Below, in pieces: positions 9,465-19,178 of a stretch of DNA of 64,000 nt. The notes under the pieces were generated by a model. It was not told where the DNA came from. It ran no database searches and saw only the letters and a program-made list of their open reading frames with translations. Position 1 is the stretch's first letter; every line of letters begins with the position of its first letter. The stretch is from the NCBI GenBank assembly GCA_027692465.1, contig JAQEYU010000003.1:248001-312000 (forward strand). The letters run 5' to 3'. Both the position numbers and the translations under genes were made by a program. This stretch comes from Enterococcaceae bacterium OF42-14pH9A (GTDB lineage Bacteria; Bacillota; Bacilli; Lactobacillales; Enterococcaceae).

Positions 9465-9505
9465 CGGTACGGAGGCATAAACAATGCCCTTCGTACCGTT
9501 TTTTT
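9465..9505 (+). terminator. Intrinsic terminator after clpB
   Basis: CGGTACGGAGGCAT pairs with ATGCCCTTCGTACCG around a short A-rich loop, followed by seven T residues. Confidence 0.88.
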
Positions 9506-9557
9506 ATGTTCTTATTCAGCTGTTTGGGGGAATCGGAAAATGCGACAATTTTTTCCA

Positions 9558-9622
9558 TTCAAGCGCTTTTTACAGGATTGTTTCCTCATGGTTTTGCGCA
9601 GGGAGGTATAGTCAAATATGAT
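9558..9622 (+). promoter_or_regulatory. Promoter of the alpha-galactosidase gene with a weak cre-like site
   Basis: A -35 TTGCGC (9594-9599) and -10 TATGAT (9617-9622) are separated by 17 bp. A cre-like sequence TTCAAGCGCTTTTT (9558-9571) upstream matches 11 of 14 positions of TGWAARCGYTWWCW. CcpA repression would suit a sugar hydrolase, but the match is weak. Confidence 0.5.
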
Positions 9623-9673
9623 AAAGCAAGGGCTTTTTTTGCTGCAAAAAATGATCAGTGAGGAGTGCTGCAG

Positions 9674-11785
9674 ATGGAATGTATAGTTATTCAGGAAAAT
9701 GGTTTGGAAATCCGGCTGGGGATCAATGAAGAGGGAGTAATCGGGATCCTTTATTTTGGTGAGTTGAATCCCCATCCTGACCAAATTTTAAAGAAAGTGA
9801 CAAAAGAGTGTTCTCTTTTAGAACTGCAATTGGCGGGGGCCGGCGATTCCAGTATGCGGGGAATGAAATTTGCCGGGACATTGCCGGGCTCAGAGTTGTG
9901 CTATCTGAACCATGAGCAGAAAACCAACTCAAACGGCAATCAATGGCTTTTCACACTTAGTGATAAAAAACGGCAAATTGAGGTCACCGCAGCCTGGCAG
10001 TTCTTTGCTGGCTTACCTATTTTACGAAGTAGTGTCGAAGTGAAAAATATTACTTCCGAATCGGTTGGATTGGAATATATCGCTTCTTTTAAACTTCCGA
10101 ATTTTGACCGCAGTCTCCAGACAAAAAAATCACACAATGTCATCGCTTCGATTCCGCATAATTCGTGGAGCAGTGAATTGAACTGGAAACAGCTTTCTTT
10201 GGATGATTTGGGGTTGGACTCCGATGATGATGAATCTTCAAAGCGGATTTATGTTGGCAATACGGCAACCTGGTCGTGTAATCAATATGTTCCGATGGCT
10301 TTGTTGCAGAACAGAGATATTGGCGGGCACTTTTTCTTTCAGATCGAAACTCCCGGATCCTGGAATTGGGAGGTGAACAGTGAGCACGGTATTACCAATC
10401 TTTTACTCAGCGGACCTAATCAGCAAGATAATCAATGGTTCAAGGAGTTGCCGCCGGGAGCAGTCTTTGAAACAATCCCGGCAGCCATCGGTTTTGCCAC
10501 CGGGAGTGAGAGCTGTGCATTGCAGGTCTTGACAGATTACCGGCGAAAAATCCGCCGGGAAAATGCTGACAACCAAGAGCTGCCGGTGATTTTCAATGAT
10601 TACATGAACTGTCTGTGGGGTGATCCTACAACAGAGAAAGAGCTGCCTTTAATTGAGGCGGCCGCCGCCGCAGGATGTGAGATTTATTGCATCGATTGCG
10701 GTTGGTATGCTGATCGAAATGTCTCGTGGTGGCCTTCTATCGGGGATTGGCAGCCTTCAAAGGAACGTTTTCCTGAAGGGTTGGCGTATGTGCTGCAAAG
10801 GATTCGCGAAAAAGGAATGGTTCCGGGACTTTGGCTTGAAATCGAATCGGTCGGCGTCAACTCTCAAACGGCGCAGGAGATGCCGGATGACTGGTTCTTC
10901 GTGAGAAACGACCGAAGAGTGATCGATCGAGATCGTCTGCAACTGGATTTTCGTAACGAAGCGGTCCGTGCCTTTGCTTCGTCGGTTATGAAGCGTTTAG
11001 TAGAGGAATATGGTGTGGGCTATATTAAGATGGACTACAATATCAATGCCGGGCCCGGCACTGAGATCAATTCCGACAGTTTGGGTGACGGCTTACTGAG
11101 TCACAATCGTGCTTACCTGAGCTGGCTAGCAGAAATCTTTGAAAAATACCCGCAGCTGGTGATCGAGAATTGTTCTTCCGGCGGTTTGCGGATGGACTAT
11201 GCTATGTTAGCTCATTGCAGCCTGCAGTCCATCACCGATCAGGCGGACAGAACCCGCAATTCGGCCATTGCTTCCTTGGCAGCAACTGCTGTGACACCGG
11301 AACAGGCTGCAATCTGGAGCTATCCTGCCAAGGAGGATACACAAGAAGAAGTCATAATCAATATGGTGAATGCAATGCTGTTAAGGGTGCATCAAAGCGG
11401 CTTTCTCCACGAGCTGGCTCCGGAGACGTTTGAGCTGGTCTCTGAAGGGATAGATTGTTACAAAGAACAGCGGCAATTGTTGCGGAGCGGTTCACCTTTT
11501 TGGCCGGCTGGGATTACCAAAAAGGATGACTACGGGATCTACGGTATCCGAGCTGATGCTCAGTTATTACTGGCTGTTTGGAATTATCGGCTGGATACTG
11601 AGCTGGATCTGGAGTTGGATTTGACCAGTCATTTGCCAAATGGAAAAAGATTGACACAGGCTGAGATGACCTACCCAATCACAGGATTTGCGGGTTCAGT
11701 GGAGTTGGTTTCTGCCCATCGATTGAAACTAACGCTTCCGGCAGGTACTTCTCGCTTATTCCGATGTCAATTCGGCAACGCATAG
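9674..11785 (+). CDS. Alpha-galactosidase, glycoside hydrolase family 36
   Basis: This 703-residue cytoplasmic enzyme is predicted to hydrolyse terminal alpha-1,6-galactosides such as melibiose or raffinose. It has an N-terminal beta-sandwich (about 1-310), the (beta/alpha)8 barrel, and a C-terminal beta domain. The two GH36 catalytic motifs are intact: KMDYN with nucleophile Asp454, and CSSGGLRMD with acid/base Asp508. It has no signal peptide, so the substrate must be imported. Translation from ATG 9674 is preferred over GTG 9665 because AGGAG ends eight bases upstream. It is followed by a GyrI-like gene on the same strand; no transporter is adjacent. GH36 also contains N-acetylgalactosaminidases, so the exact sugar is not certain. 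Confidence 0.9.
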   Translation: MECIVIQENGLEIRLGINEEGVIGILYFGELNPHPDQILKKVTKECSLLELQLAGAGDSSMRGMKFAGTLPGSELCYLNHEQKTNSNGNQWLFTLSDKKRQIEVTAAWQFFAGLPILRSSVEVKNITSESVGLEYIASFKLPNFDRSLQTKKSHNVIASIPHNSWSSELNWKQLSLDDLGLDSDDDESSKRIYVGNTATWSCNQYVPMALLQNRDIGGHFFFQIETPGSWNWEVNSEHGITNLLLSGPNQQDNQWFKELPPGAVFETIPAAIGFATGSESCALQVLTDYRRKIRRENADNQELPVIFNDYMNCLWGDPTTEKELPLIEAAAAAGCEIYCIDCGWYADRNVSWWPSIGDWQPSKERFPEGLAYVLQRIREKGMVPGLWLEIESVGVNSQTAQEMPDDWFFVRNDRRVIDRDRLQLDFRNEAVRAFASSVMKRLVEEYGVGYIKMDYNINAGPGTEINSDSLGDGLLSHNRAYLSWLAEIFEKYPQLVIENCSSGGLRMDYAMLAHCSLQSITDQADRTRNSAIASLAATAVTPEQAAIWSYPAKEDTQEEVIINMVNAMLLRVHQSGFLHELAPETFELVSEGIDCYKEQRQLLRSGSPFWPAGITKKDDYGIYGIRADAQLLLAVWNYRLDTELDLELDLTSHLPNGKRLTQAEMTYPITGFAGSVELVSAHRLKLTLPAGTSRLFRCQFGNA

Positions 11786-11926
11786 CGAGCGAACGGTTTG
11801 AAAACCAGTCGGCGAGCAGCTTTACTTGTCGGTTTCCGCGATTCTTTTTATACTTGAACAAAGAGGAAGAGAGCGACCGTCGGCGAAAAACCGGCAGGTA
11901 GCATCATCCAAAAAGGAGCGGAAAAT

Positions 11927-12394
11927 ATGGAAATCAATTATGAAACTCTGCCTGCACGAAAATTACTGATCCTTGCGTTGGAAATCCCGGAAGCAGAATT
12001 GGCGGGTGCGACAGCTGACAGCTTTGCCCGCCTGATTGCAGCAGCTGAAGAACTGCAGCTGCCTATCAGCGGTTGGCCTTATGTCGGTTATCAGAAAGTC
12101 TCATTGGAAGGGCAGATCGATACCAAGCCGCTGCTCGTGGAGTTCGGCCTTCCGGTGGAACGACTGCCTGAAACAGATCCCTTATCGGAGGGTATCAGCT
12201 CCCGGCAGACCGGTGAATCAAAGGCTGCAGTGACCGACTATCGAGGCGAGGATTCCGAGCTGGAGCTGGTCTATCGCCTGATGATCGAGGGGATCCGTGA
12301 TGAAGGCCATCAGTTCCTGCACAAAAGTTATGAGTACTACCTGGAAGACGAGCAGGGACAGCCGCTGACTCGGATCGAACTGCCCTACTTATGA
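11927..12394 (+). CDS. GyrI-like small-molecule-binding domain protein
   Basis: This 155-residue protein resembles the stand-alone GyrI-like/SOUL-like effector-binding fold. It opens with a beta strand and ARKLLILALEIP, has a central GWPYVGYQK motif, and ends with YEYYLEDEQGQP followed by a hydrophobic strand. Such domains bind small amphipathic ligands and occur fused to AraC regulators or alone; some hydrolyse cyclopropanoid toxins. No HTH is present. AAAGGAGCGG gives a strong RBS. It may share the alpha-galactosidase transcript (141-bp gap), but no functional link is evident. Confidence 0.6.
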   Translation: MEINYETLPARKLLILALEIPEAELAGATADSFARLIAAAEELQLPISGWPYVGYQKVSLEGQIDTKPLLVEFGLPVERLPETDPLSEGISSRQTGESKAAVTDYRGEDSELELVYRLMIEGIRDEGHQFLHKSYEYYLEDEQGQPLTRIELPYL

Positions 12395-12446
12395 TGGCTC
12401 AGAGCTGCTGCACTGTGAAGAAGCATCAGTTATCCCAAAGCATGAT

Positions 12447-12488
12447 AAAAATCCCCTGGATCATCATTGTCGATCCAGGGGATTTTTT
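12447..12488. terminator. Bidirectional terminator between convergent genes
   Basis: ATCCCCTGGATC (12451-12462) and GATCCAGGGGAT (12472-12483) form a perfect 12-bp stem with A-run and T-run flanks. It serves both the GyrI-like gene (+) and the acetyltransferase gene (-). Confidence 0.92.
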
Positions 12489-12490
12489 GA

Positions 12491-13711
12491 TCAGAAATAA
12501 TCGCTGAAATAAGCTTCGGTATCGGGAATGATTTGTTCCAATGTCCGCAATGTCCGTTTATCTGTTGTGAGCCGTTCGATACGTGACAAGTAGGAAGCGC
12601 GGCGATAATTCATCAGTAGGCAGCTCAGAGTTTGAATATCGAGTTTCACTGGGTTGCCCAACGCTTCACGGGTGACTTCCACCTGTCCTTTGGCTTCGGA
12701 CCAGTTCACAGAGAAAACACCGTTGTTCCATTCAGCTACCGGATCGGTCACTTCAAAATAAAACGGTTCATTAAAAGCGGAAAAAGGAAACTGCTGCAAG
12801 AATTTTTCAACATCCACAATCCGGGCCATATAATAAGGCTCGATGGTTTCTTTGATCTGGCTGTCCTCTAAAAGAAAAGCCAGCGGTTCGTTTTTGTAGA
12901 TGTCGCCTTTCACCCAGTAAATCATCGAAAAATGAGCCGAAATGAAATTCCACAGACCGTTGCGGGCTTCCTGGTCCAGATAAAACATCTCTTTAATATG
13001 AAAGACTTCCTCAGCGACCCAATAAAACAAGACTCCCCGGGGTTCGCCGGCGGCATTATAATAGATGGCGGCAGTCCGCTCTTCTTCGTTTTCATAGCGC
13101 CAGTACTCCTCCCAGTGAAACGTGCTGCGGGTCAGAGCGCCGTGATTCAGCAGTGAAAATTGATCATATACCAGATAGACATCCGGATCGTTCACCTGCT
13201 TGCGTTCAACGATGCCCGCCACGTCCACCTGCTTAGGCAGCTGAGTATCTCTGATCTTGAAGCTCAGTTTATCGCTCATGATTTCCCAGCCCTTGCGGCG
13301 ATAGTAAGGGATGTTGTAAGGATACAGGTAACTGATCCACTGACCGTCCTGCCGCATATTTGTCAGTGCCAGACGGATCAACTCCTGCATCAAGCCGTGG
13401 CCGGCATATTCCGGATACGTCCCGACTCCGGTGACGCCGCCCATTTTATACGGTGTGCCGTGGATATTCACTTCACAAGGGTAGATCGCTATCTGGCTGA
13501 TCAGCTGATTTTTGTGAAACCAGCCAAAGACTTTCGATAGATCCAAAATCGGTTTTTTCGACTTGATCATTTCCTTCTTGCTGTCATAACCACTTTCTTC
13601 GATGTCCGATTCTGTTATTTGAAAAACATAAGCCAACAGTTCGTTGAATTGATCCAAGTGCTCCGGACCCACCGGACGGATCTCCATATCTTGGCGTAAA
13701 TCAGATTCCAT
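12491..13711 (-). CDS. Eis-like GNAT N-acetyltransferase
   Basis: The 406-residue protein has the Eis-family layout: an N-terminal GNAT domain with an acetyl-CoA loop (VTGVGTYPEYAGHGLMQELI, about residues 91-112), a second degenerate GNAT-like domain, and a C-terminal sterol-carrier-protein-like domain. The family ends in a free carboxylate that takes part in catalysis, and the C-terminus here (aromatic, ending DYF) fits that. Known members acetylate aminoglycosides, lysines or polyamines, but most Gram-positive homologues have no assigned substrate. A GGAG lies eight bases upstream of the ATG. Monocistronic. Confidence 0.85.
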   Translation of the reverse strand: MESDLRQDMEIRPVGPEHLDQFNELLAYVFQITESDIEESGYDSKKEMIKSKKPILDLSKVFGWFHKNQLISQIAIYPCEVNIHGTPYKMGGVTGVGTYPEYAGHGLMQELIRLALTNMRQDGQWISYLYPYNIPYYRRKGWEIMSDKLSFKIRDTQLPKQVDVAGIVERKQVNDPDVYLVYDQFSLLNHGALTRSTFHWEEYWRYENEEERTAAIYYNAAGEPRGVLFYWVAEEVFHIKEMFYLDQEARNGLWNFISAHFSMIYWVKGDIYKNEPLAFLLEDSQIKETIEPYYMARIVDVEKFLQQFPFSAFNEPFYFEVTDPVAEWNNGVFSVNWSEAKGQVEVTREALGNPVKLDIQTLSCLLMNYRRASYLSRIERLTTDKRTLRTLEQIIPDTEAYFSDYF

Positions 13712-13845
13712 ACCTTCAACTCCATTTCAATGTTAGCTTTATTATACCAGAACTGTGTTCAACCGGCAGAGACAGAGTTGGCGAAAAAGAGGAGTGTTGT
13801 CCTGCGCGGCACCGACTGAAAAGACTTTAATTTCAGTGCATTCGT

Positions 13846-13854
13846 TGGTATAAT
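13846..13854 (+). promoter_or_regulatory. Extended -10 promoter of lepA
   Basis: TGGTATAAT at 13846-13854 is a perfect extended -10 (TGnTATAAT). The -35 region is poor, as expected for this class. A GC-rich hairpin (CCCCGC / GCGGGG, about 13875-13902) lies in the leader before the TTG start of lepA. Confidence 0.6.
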
Positions 13855-13935
13855 GAGAAGGCTGAACATAAAGCGCCCCGCTAGTACAAGGACCAGTGGC
13901 GGGGACCGGTTGAATAAATGAAATGAGGAATCAAG

Positions 13936-15771
13936 TTGAACTTACAAGACATGCAGAATCGGCAAGAACGGATCCGTAATTTTTCCATTATTGCCCATAT
14001 CGATCACGGAAAGTCGACATTGGCTGACCGGATCTTGGAACAGACTCACACCGTGACAAAACGGGAAATGCAAGATCAACTGCTGGACTCCATGGATCTG
14101 GAACGTGAGCGGGGAATCACCATTAAATTGAACGCAATCGAGTTGAATTATACTGCCCAAGACGGCGAAACCTACATCTTCCATCTGATCGATACGCCGG
14201 GACACGTGGATTTCACCTATGAAGTTTCCCGTAGTCTGGCAGCTTGTGAAGGTGCCGTGCTGGTAGTCGATGCTGCCCAGGGGATCGAAGCTCAGACCTT
14301 GGCCAATGTTTATTTGGCGTTGGACAACGATCTGGAAATCCTGCCGGTCATCAATAAGATCGACCTGCCGGCTGCTGATCCTGAGCGGGTCCGTAAAGAG
14401 ATCGAGGATGTCATCGGGATCGATGCTTCTGAAGCGGTTTTGGCCAGTGCCAAAGCCGGGATCGGCATTGAAGATATTTTGGAGCAGATTGTTGAATATG
14501 TACCGGCACCGACAGGAGATCTGGCAGCTCCTTTGAAGGCGTTGATTTTCGACTCCGTTTATGACAGCTATCGCGGGGTAGTCCTGAACATCCGAGTGAT
14601 GGACGGAGTAGTCCGTCCCGGAGACAAGATTCAACTGATGAGTAACGGCAAGACTTTTGAAGTGACTGAAGTCGGCGTCTTTTCACCAAAAGCGATTCAG
14701 CGGGATTATCTGATGGTGGGAGATGTCGGCTATTTGACCGCTGCTATCAAAACAGTTGCCGATACTCGGGTTGGTGATACGGTGACTTTGGCAGATAACC
14801 CGGCAAAAGAAGCGCTGCCCGGCTACCGTAAAATGAATCCAATGGTCTTTTGCGGACTTTATCCTATCGATACCTCCCGCTACAACGACTTACGGGAAGC
14901 GTTGGAAAAACTGCAGTTGAACGATGCGGCACTGCAGTTTGAACCGGAAACTTCTCAAGCACTGGGCTTTGGTTTCCGGTGCGGATTCTTGGGATTGCTG
15001 CATATGGATGTCGTTCAGGAGCGCCTGGAACGAGAATTCAATCTGGAGCTGATTACGACTGCCCCGTCTGTTATTTACCATGTGAACAAAACCGACGGAT
15101 CAATGGTGGTGGTCGACAATCCGGCTGATTTTCCGGATCCGGTTACGATTCAAAGCGTTGAAGAGCCTTACGTGAAGGCTCAGATCATGGTTCCAAACGA
15201 CTATGTCGGTGCCGTAATGGAGCTCTCCCAACGTAAACGGGGAGACTTTGTGACAATGGATTATTTGGATGATTATCGGGTCAACGTCGTTTATGAAATT
15301 CCGTTGTCTGAAATCGTGTTTGACTTCTTTGATAAGCTGAAATCTTCCACAAAAGGCTATGCTTCTTTTGATTACGAAATGTCCGGCTACCGTCAAAGCA
15401 AGCTTGTGAAAATGGATATCCTGCTGAATACTGAAAAAGTGGATGCACTGAGTTTCATTGTTCATCGGGATTTTGCTTATGAAAGAGGCAAAGCCATTGT
15501 TGAAAAACTGAAACAGCTGATCCCACGCCAACAATTCGAAGTGCCGATCCAAGCAGCTATCGGACAGAAGATCGTTGCCCGTTCCGATATCAAGGCACTG
15601 CGCAAGAACGTTTTGGCGAAGTGTTACGGCGGGGATGTTTCCCGTAAGCGTAAACTACTGGAGAAACAAAAAGAAGGGAAAAAGCGCATGAAACAGATAG
15701 GCTCTGTGGAAGTTCCGCAGGAAGCCTTCATGGCTGTTTTGAAAATGGATGATCAGGATAACGCGAAATAA
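13936..15771 (+). CDS. lepA: Elongation factor 4 (ribosomal back-translocase LepA)
   Basis: LepA is a translational GTPase that binds ribosomes and aids initiation and recovery from stalled elongation states. The 611 residues carry the G domain with AHIDHGKST (20-28), the effector-region motif [16 protein letters not shown] and NKIDLP, then domain 2, two EF-G III/V-like domains, and the LepA-specific C-terminal domain with the basic [20 protein letters not shown] segment. Length and domain order match the family. The start is TTG, preceded by GAGG at suitable spacing; the residues that follow ([16 protein letters not shown]) align with the usual N-terminus. Confidence 0.97.
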   Translation: MNLQDMQNRQERIRNFSIIAHIDHGKSTLADRILEQTHTVTKREMQDQLLDSMDLERERGITIKLNAIELNYTAQDGETYIFHLIDTPGHVDFTYEVSRSLAACEGAVLVVDAAQGIEAQTLANVYLALDNDLEILPVINKIDLPAADPERVRKEIEDVIGIDASEAVLASAKAGIGIEDILEQIVEYVPAPTGDLAAPLKALIFDSVYDSYRGVVLNIRVMDGVVRPGDKIQLMSNGKTFEVTEVGVFSPKAIQRDYLMVGDVGYLTAAIKTVADTRVGDTVTLADNPAKEALPGYRKMNPMVFCGLYPIDTSRYNDLREALEKLQLNDAALQFEPETSQALGFGFRCGFLGLLHMDVVQERLEREFNLELITTAPSVIYHVNKTDGSMVVVDNPADFPDPVTIQSVEEPYVKAQIMVPNDYVGAVMELSQRKRGDFVTMDYLDDYRVNVVYEIPLSEIVFDFFDKLKSSTKGYASFDYEMSGYRQSKLVKMDILLNTEKVDALSFIVHRDFAYERGKAIVEKLKQLIPRQQFEVPIQAAIGQKIVARSDIKALRKNVLAKCYGGDVSRKRKLLEKQKEGKKRMKQIGSVEVPQEAFMAVLKMDDQDNAK

Positions 15772-15967
15772 CTTGTTGTCACCGGTAAAACCTATTAATT
15801 ACTCTTTTTGGGTGGAGAAAGATCTGTGATATGTCAGTTTAGAATTTTCTAAGCTGGCATATGGTTGTCGCGGAGCAAATAATATTGTCAAGAATGGAGT
15901 ATTCTCCTTGAAGATTTTAAACCGTCAACTTATGATGAAAGCACCCCACTAAGGAGGTGTTTTTTTC

Positions 15968-16182
15968 ATGCCTGAAATCATACGTGCTGGCTTACTTAAA
16001 ACTTTAAGGAAGGGGCAGTCAACCCAAGAGAAGTTGGCCGATTTAGCAGATATATTACAAAGTACTTTAGTAAAGTACGAAATAGGGGCAGGAAAAATCT
16101 CGAAGGATATTGATACTATTTAAGTGAGATTTTCAATATATATGAATCGTCTGAAATAATCTCCCAAAGTTTCATTGAATAA
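15968..16182 (+). pseudogene. XRE-family HTH regulator gene with a frameshift
   Basis: From ATG 15968, preceded by an excellent AAGGAGGTG, the frame encodes an HTH start (MPEIIRAGLLKTLRKGQSTQEKLADL...) and stops at 16121-16123 after 51 residues. Restoring one missing base near 16121 continues into SEIFNIYESSEIISQSFIE and a stop at 16180-16182, giving a ~71-residue protein of normal small-XRE size (LVKYEIGAGKIS lies in the recognition region). The family binds DNA. The single-base deletion probably inactivates it; a sequencing error is the alternative. No partner toxin gene is visible. The remainder of 15772-16497 shows no other gene. Confidence 0.6.
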
Positions 16183-16340
16183 AAGCAATCAATAGTTGAC
16201 TTTGCAGTTCCGGGCAGAATAATATTTAGAGCGATTCATATAGATACATCTTTTGGATGATTAAACGAGCGGAATTGCTGTAAAAAATTGAATTATATCG
16301 GGTTTCCGTAATGTTGTGAAAGTTCCAAACGCTATACCAC

Positions 16341-16392
16341 AAAAAGGCGAGAATTAGCTATCCTTTAAGGGCAGTTGACTCTCGTCTTTTTT
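16341..16392. terminator. Bidirectional terminator downstream of the ROK repressor gene
   Basis: AAAAAGGCGAGA and TCTCGTCTTTTTT pair with one mismatch, and an inner CCTT/AAGG can close the long loop. A/T tracts lie on both sides, so it can end the minus-strand repressor transcript and any transcript from the left. Confidence 0.6.
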
Positions 16393-16497
16393 GGTCTAAA
16401 AATTTTCAGTTTTTATGCTTTGTTTCATACCATTAAATCTGCAGTTGGCTGACTGAAGAGGGTATAGTTTATGAGCTTTCCTATCATTGTGTGTCGC

Positions 16498-17724
16498 TTA
16501 ATTTTTCTTATAGGTTCCGTCCAAACTGTATCCCGAATGTCTAACGAAGAAGCTAAGGGCCGCTAGTGCAGCTGCACCGTGGGCGCCTCGGTGGTCATCA
16601 AATGGAATAATCTCGATAGCGGTATCACGTTTGGTAGGAATGAAGGAAAGCTGTTCTCGTACGGAATCTGTGATCTGCTCTTTAAAATCTTCATGATTCA
16701 ATAATTCACTATTTAGGTATATTTTTTCAGCATCTTGAAGAATCAAGGTATTGGCGATGGAAGTAGCCAGCAGCTTCAGTCCCAAATCAATTTGGTTATT
16801 CAGATAAATGTCTCCAAGCTTGTAACCGTTGATAATCGTATTTAGAGAAATTTCGTCGGAAGAATCCACTAAGCTTTTCAGTGTCGTGTTGTTAGCGCGG
16901 TCAAATAAAAAGCGGGCATTCTTTAATAACCAAGAGTCTGAGATATATGTCTGCAGACAACCTCTTTTACCACATTCGCATTTTGGACCGTTAATATCTA
17001 CCACTGTATGTCCAATTTCGCCTATGTAGTAATTGTCGTTGAATCCTAGCTGTCCAGCTTGAAAGAAAGAACAGAACATGCCGGCTCCAATGTGGAAGAA
17101 CAGGAAGTTTTCCGGTGTGACGAGAGGGTTGAAGAGGTATTCTCCTAGAGCCATACACTCAATGTTGTTGTCAGCTATAAATGGAAAAGAAAATCCATTT
17201 TTTATTTTTGATAAATTAAAATGCTGCCATTGATGGTTGTTTGAAATAATGATTAGCTCTTGATGATCGAAGTGTCCTGGTACGGCGATTCCAGCACCGT
17301 AGACTTGCTTTTCGTCTTGGCCCTGCAAGACTTCTCGCAGGAGATTCACGATAGTTTCATTAATTTCGGTGGCGGCATAATCGTCTATTGAAACAACTGC
17401 TTTAGCCAAAAAATTTCCAGTCATGTCAGTAACTGTGGCGAAGATACCTTTCATGTTAATCTCTACCCCTACCAGTAGTCCTGCCTGACGGTTCAGTTGG
17501 ATGACTTTGCGTTTGCGACCAGAACCGGCTCCACCGTTGATCTCCGCCCCGGTTTCAATGACTGCCTTACGTTCCACTAGGTCTCCCACGATACTGGTGA
17601 TAGCGGCTGGTGTCAGTCCGGTTTGTTTAGAGATTTCAATGCGAGAGGTTTCCGCTGTTCGGTAGAGGTACTCTAAGACTGTCGCGGTATTTTGTAGATA
17701 TGTATCAGAGATTTTTTTATACAT
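16498..17724 (-). CDS. ROK-family transcriptional repressor
   Basis: This 408-residue regulator of the NagC/XylR type has an N-terminal winged HTH (about 10-70; ISKQTGLTPAAITSIVGDLV) followed by a ROK domain. The zinc motif CECGKRGC after EIGHTVVD is intact. The kinase phosphate loop reads GVEINMKGIFAT instead of DxGxT, so it should bind sugar without phosphorylating it. It is divergent from the PTS IIC-DUF4838 operon, with 161 bp between them carrying an 18-bp direct repeat that is a good operator candidate. It most likely represses that operon and responds to the imported sugar or its phosphate. The exact sugar cannot be read from sequence. Confidence 0.9.
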   Translation of the reverse strand: MYKKISDTYLQNTATVLEYLYRTAETSRIEISKQTGLTPAAITSIVGDLVERKAVIETGAEINGGAGSGRKRKVIQLNRQAGLLVGVEINMKGIFATVTDMTGNFLAKAVVSIDDYAATEINETIVNLLREVLQGQDEKQVYGAGIAVPGHFDHQELIIISNNHQWQHFNLSKIKNGFSFPFIADNNIECMALGEYLFNPLVTPENFLFFHIGAGMFCSFFQAGQLGFNDNYYIGEIGHTVVDINGPKCECGKRGCLQTYISDSWLLKNARFLFDRANNTTLKSLVDSSDEISLNTIINGYKLGDIYLNNQIDLGLKLLATSIANTLILQDAEKIYLNSELLNHEDFKEQITDSVREQLSFIPTKRDTAIEIIPFDDHRGAHGAAALAALSFFVRHSGYSLDGTYKKN

Positions 17725-17797
17725 ATTGCGCTCCTTTCAAAAACTTTTCGTACCTTTATTCTACTCTATAGTAATAAAATTGTATCGCATTTTAATA

Positions 17798-17864
17798 TTT
17801 ATTTATAAAAAATAACACTTTACAAAATAGCGCTTTCGAGTTATTCTTTATTTATACAAAATAA
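17798..17864. promoter_or_regulatory. Candidate ROK operators flanking a cre-like site
   Basis: TTTATTTATAAAAAATAA (17798-17815) and TTTATTTATACAAAATAA (17847-17864) are 18-bp direct repeats with one mismatch, start-to-start 49 bp apart. Between them, AAATAGCGCTTTCG (17825-17838), read on the minus strand, matches the CcpA consensus TGWAARCGYTWWCW at 12 of 14 positions. The arrangement suggests local repression by the ROK protein plus carbon catabolite repression. Confidence 0.6.
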
Positions 17865-17885
17865 ATAAAAGTGAGGTAGAGAAAA

Positions 17886-19178
17886 ATGAAGGGATTTTTG
17901 AGTTTTCTCGAAAATAAGTTGGCGCCTTGGGGAGAACGAATCGGTAAGCAACGCCATCTGAAAGCATTGCGAGAAGGGATCATGATGGCAATGCCACTGG
18001 TTTTAATTGGGTCATTCTTCGTTTTAATCAAAGATTTTCCCGTACCAGCTTGGACGACATGGCTGCAAACGCATTGGGACTTGGCTGGGTTATTGAACAC
18101 AATGGCCAATAATTCATTTGGTTTGATGGCGCTAGTCACAGTATTCGGTATCGCATATCGTTTGGCAGAGTCCTATAAAACTGACGGCCCATCTGCGGGT
18201 GTTTTGTCGTTAGGGGCTTTTCTCTTGATGACTCCCTCGATTGCCGATAAAGCAGGTGCGATTGGGATTCCTTATGGGATGTTGGGAGGCAAAGGGATTT
18301 TTGCCGCCATTGTCGTCGGAATGATCTCAGCAGAAATTTATCGTTGGTTCATTCAAAAAAAAATTACTATTAAAATGCCTGATAGTGTACCGGATGTTGT
18401 TAGTAAATCTTTCTCTGCGCTGATTCCAGGGGTAGTAATTCTAATCCTGTTTGCTGGTTTGTTGAAAGCTATCGAAGCATTGGGTTTGGGTAGTTTAAAC
18501 AATATTCTTTCCATCGTTATTGGGACTCCGCTGGGGTACATCGCTAGCACGTTACCAGGGACATTTGTCGCTGTGCTGCTGAATTCTATCTTCTGGTTCT
18601 GTGGTGTTAATGGTGGCCAAGTCGTTGGTTCGGTGATGAATCCACTATGGATTCAATACGCAGATGACAATCGGATTGCTCAGGCAGCTGGAGAAGCGTT
18701 ACCTCATATTGTAACTGCACCATTTATGGACTTGTTTGTTTACATTGGTGGTGGCGGTGCGACAATTGGATTGGCACTGTGCTTGATGTTCTTTAGTAAA
18801 AGTAAAGAATACAAGACACTCGGAAAAGTCTCTGGGATTCCTGCGCTGTTCAACATCAATACCGCAATTTTATTTACATTTCCAACTGTCCTGAATCCGA
18901 TTATGTTGATTCCATTTGTAATCACACCGGTAGTGAATGCGCTTCTGACCTATTCTTCAATGGCTTTAGGATTGGTACCATTCACAACAGGGGTCACGTT
19001 GCCATGGACAACGCCTCCAATTATCGGTGGGTTCTTAGCTACGGGAAGTTGGCAAGGAGCCGTCCTGCAAGTTGTGTTGGTGGCGGTTTCGTTTATGATC
19101 TATTTCCCGTTCTTCAAAGCTGCTGACCGAAATAATTTAATGGAAGAAACTACGAATACGAAAGAGGTAACTGCATGA
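17886..19178 (+). CDS. PTS system, lactose/cellobiose-family IIC component
   Basis: The 430-residue membrane permease of a phosphotransferase system has about ten hydrophobic segments and typical family blocks: LREGIMMAMPLVLIGSFF near the N-terminus, SFSALIPG in the middle, FCGVNGGQVVGSVMNPLW, and PWTTPPIIGGFLATGSWQG near the end. The usual partners IIA and IIB are not adjacent, so it must borrow them from another locus. It overlaps the following DUF4838 gene by 4 bp (ATGA) and is divergent from the ROK repressor. Substrates in the family are beta-glucosides, chitobiose and related disaccharides; the specific sugar is unresolved. Confidence 0.92.
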   Translation: MKGFLSFLENKLAPWGERIGKQRHLKALREGIMMAMPLVLIGSFFVLIKDFPVPAWTTWLQTHWDLAGLLNTMANNSFGLMALVTVFGIAYRLAESYKTDGPSAGVLSLGAFLLMTPSIADKAGAIGIPYGMLGGKGIFAAIVVGMISAEIYRWFIQKKITIKMPDSVPDVVSKSFSALIPGVVILILFAGLLKAIEALGLGSLNNILSIVIGTPLGYIASTLPGTFVAVLLNSIFWFCGVNGGQVVGSVMNPLWIQYADDNRIAQAAGEALPHIVTAPFMDLFVYIGGGGATIGLALCLMFFSKSKEYKTLGKVSGIPALFNINTAILFTFPTVLNPIMLIPFVITPVVNALLTYSSMALGLVPFTTGVTLPWTTPPIIGGFLATGSWQGAVLQVVLVAVSFMIYFPFFKAADRNNLMEETTNTKEVTA

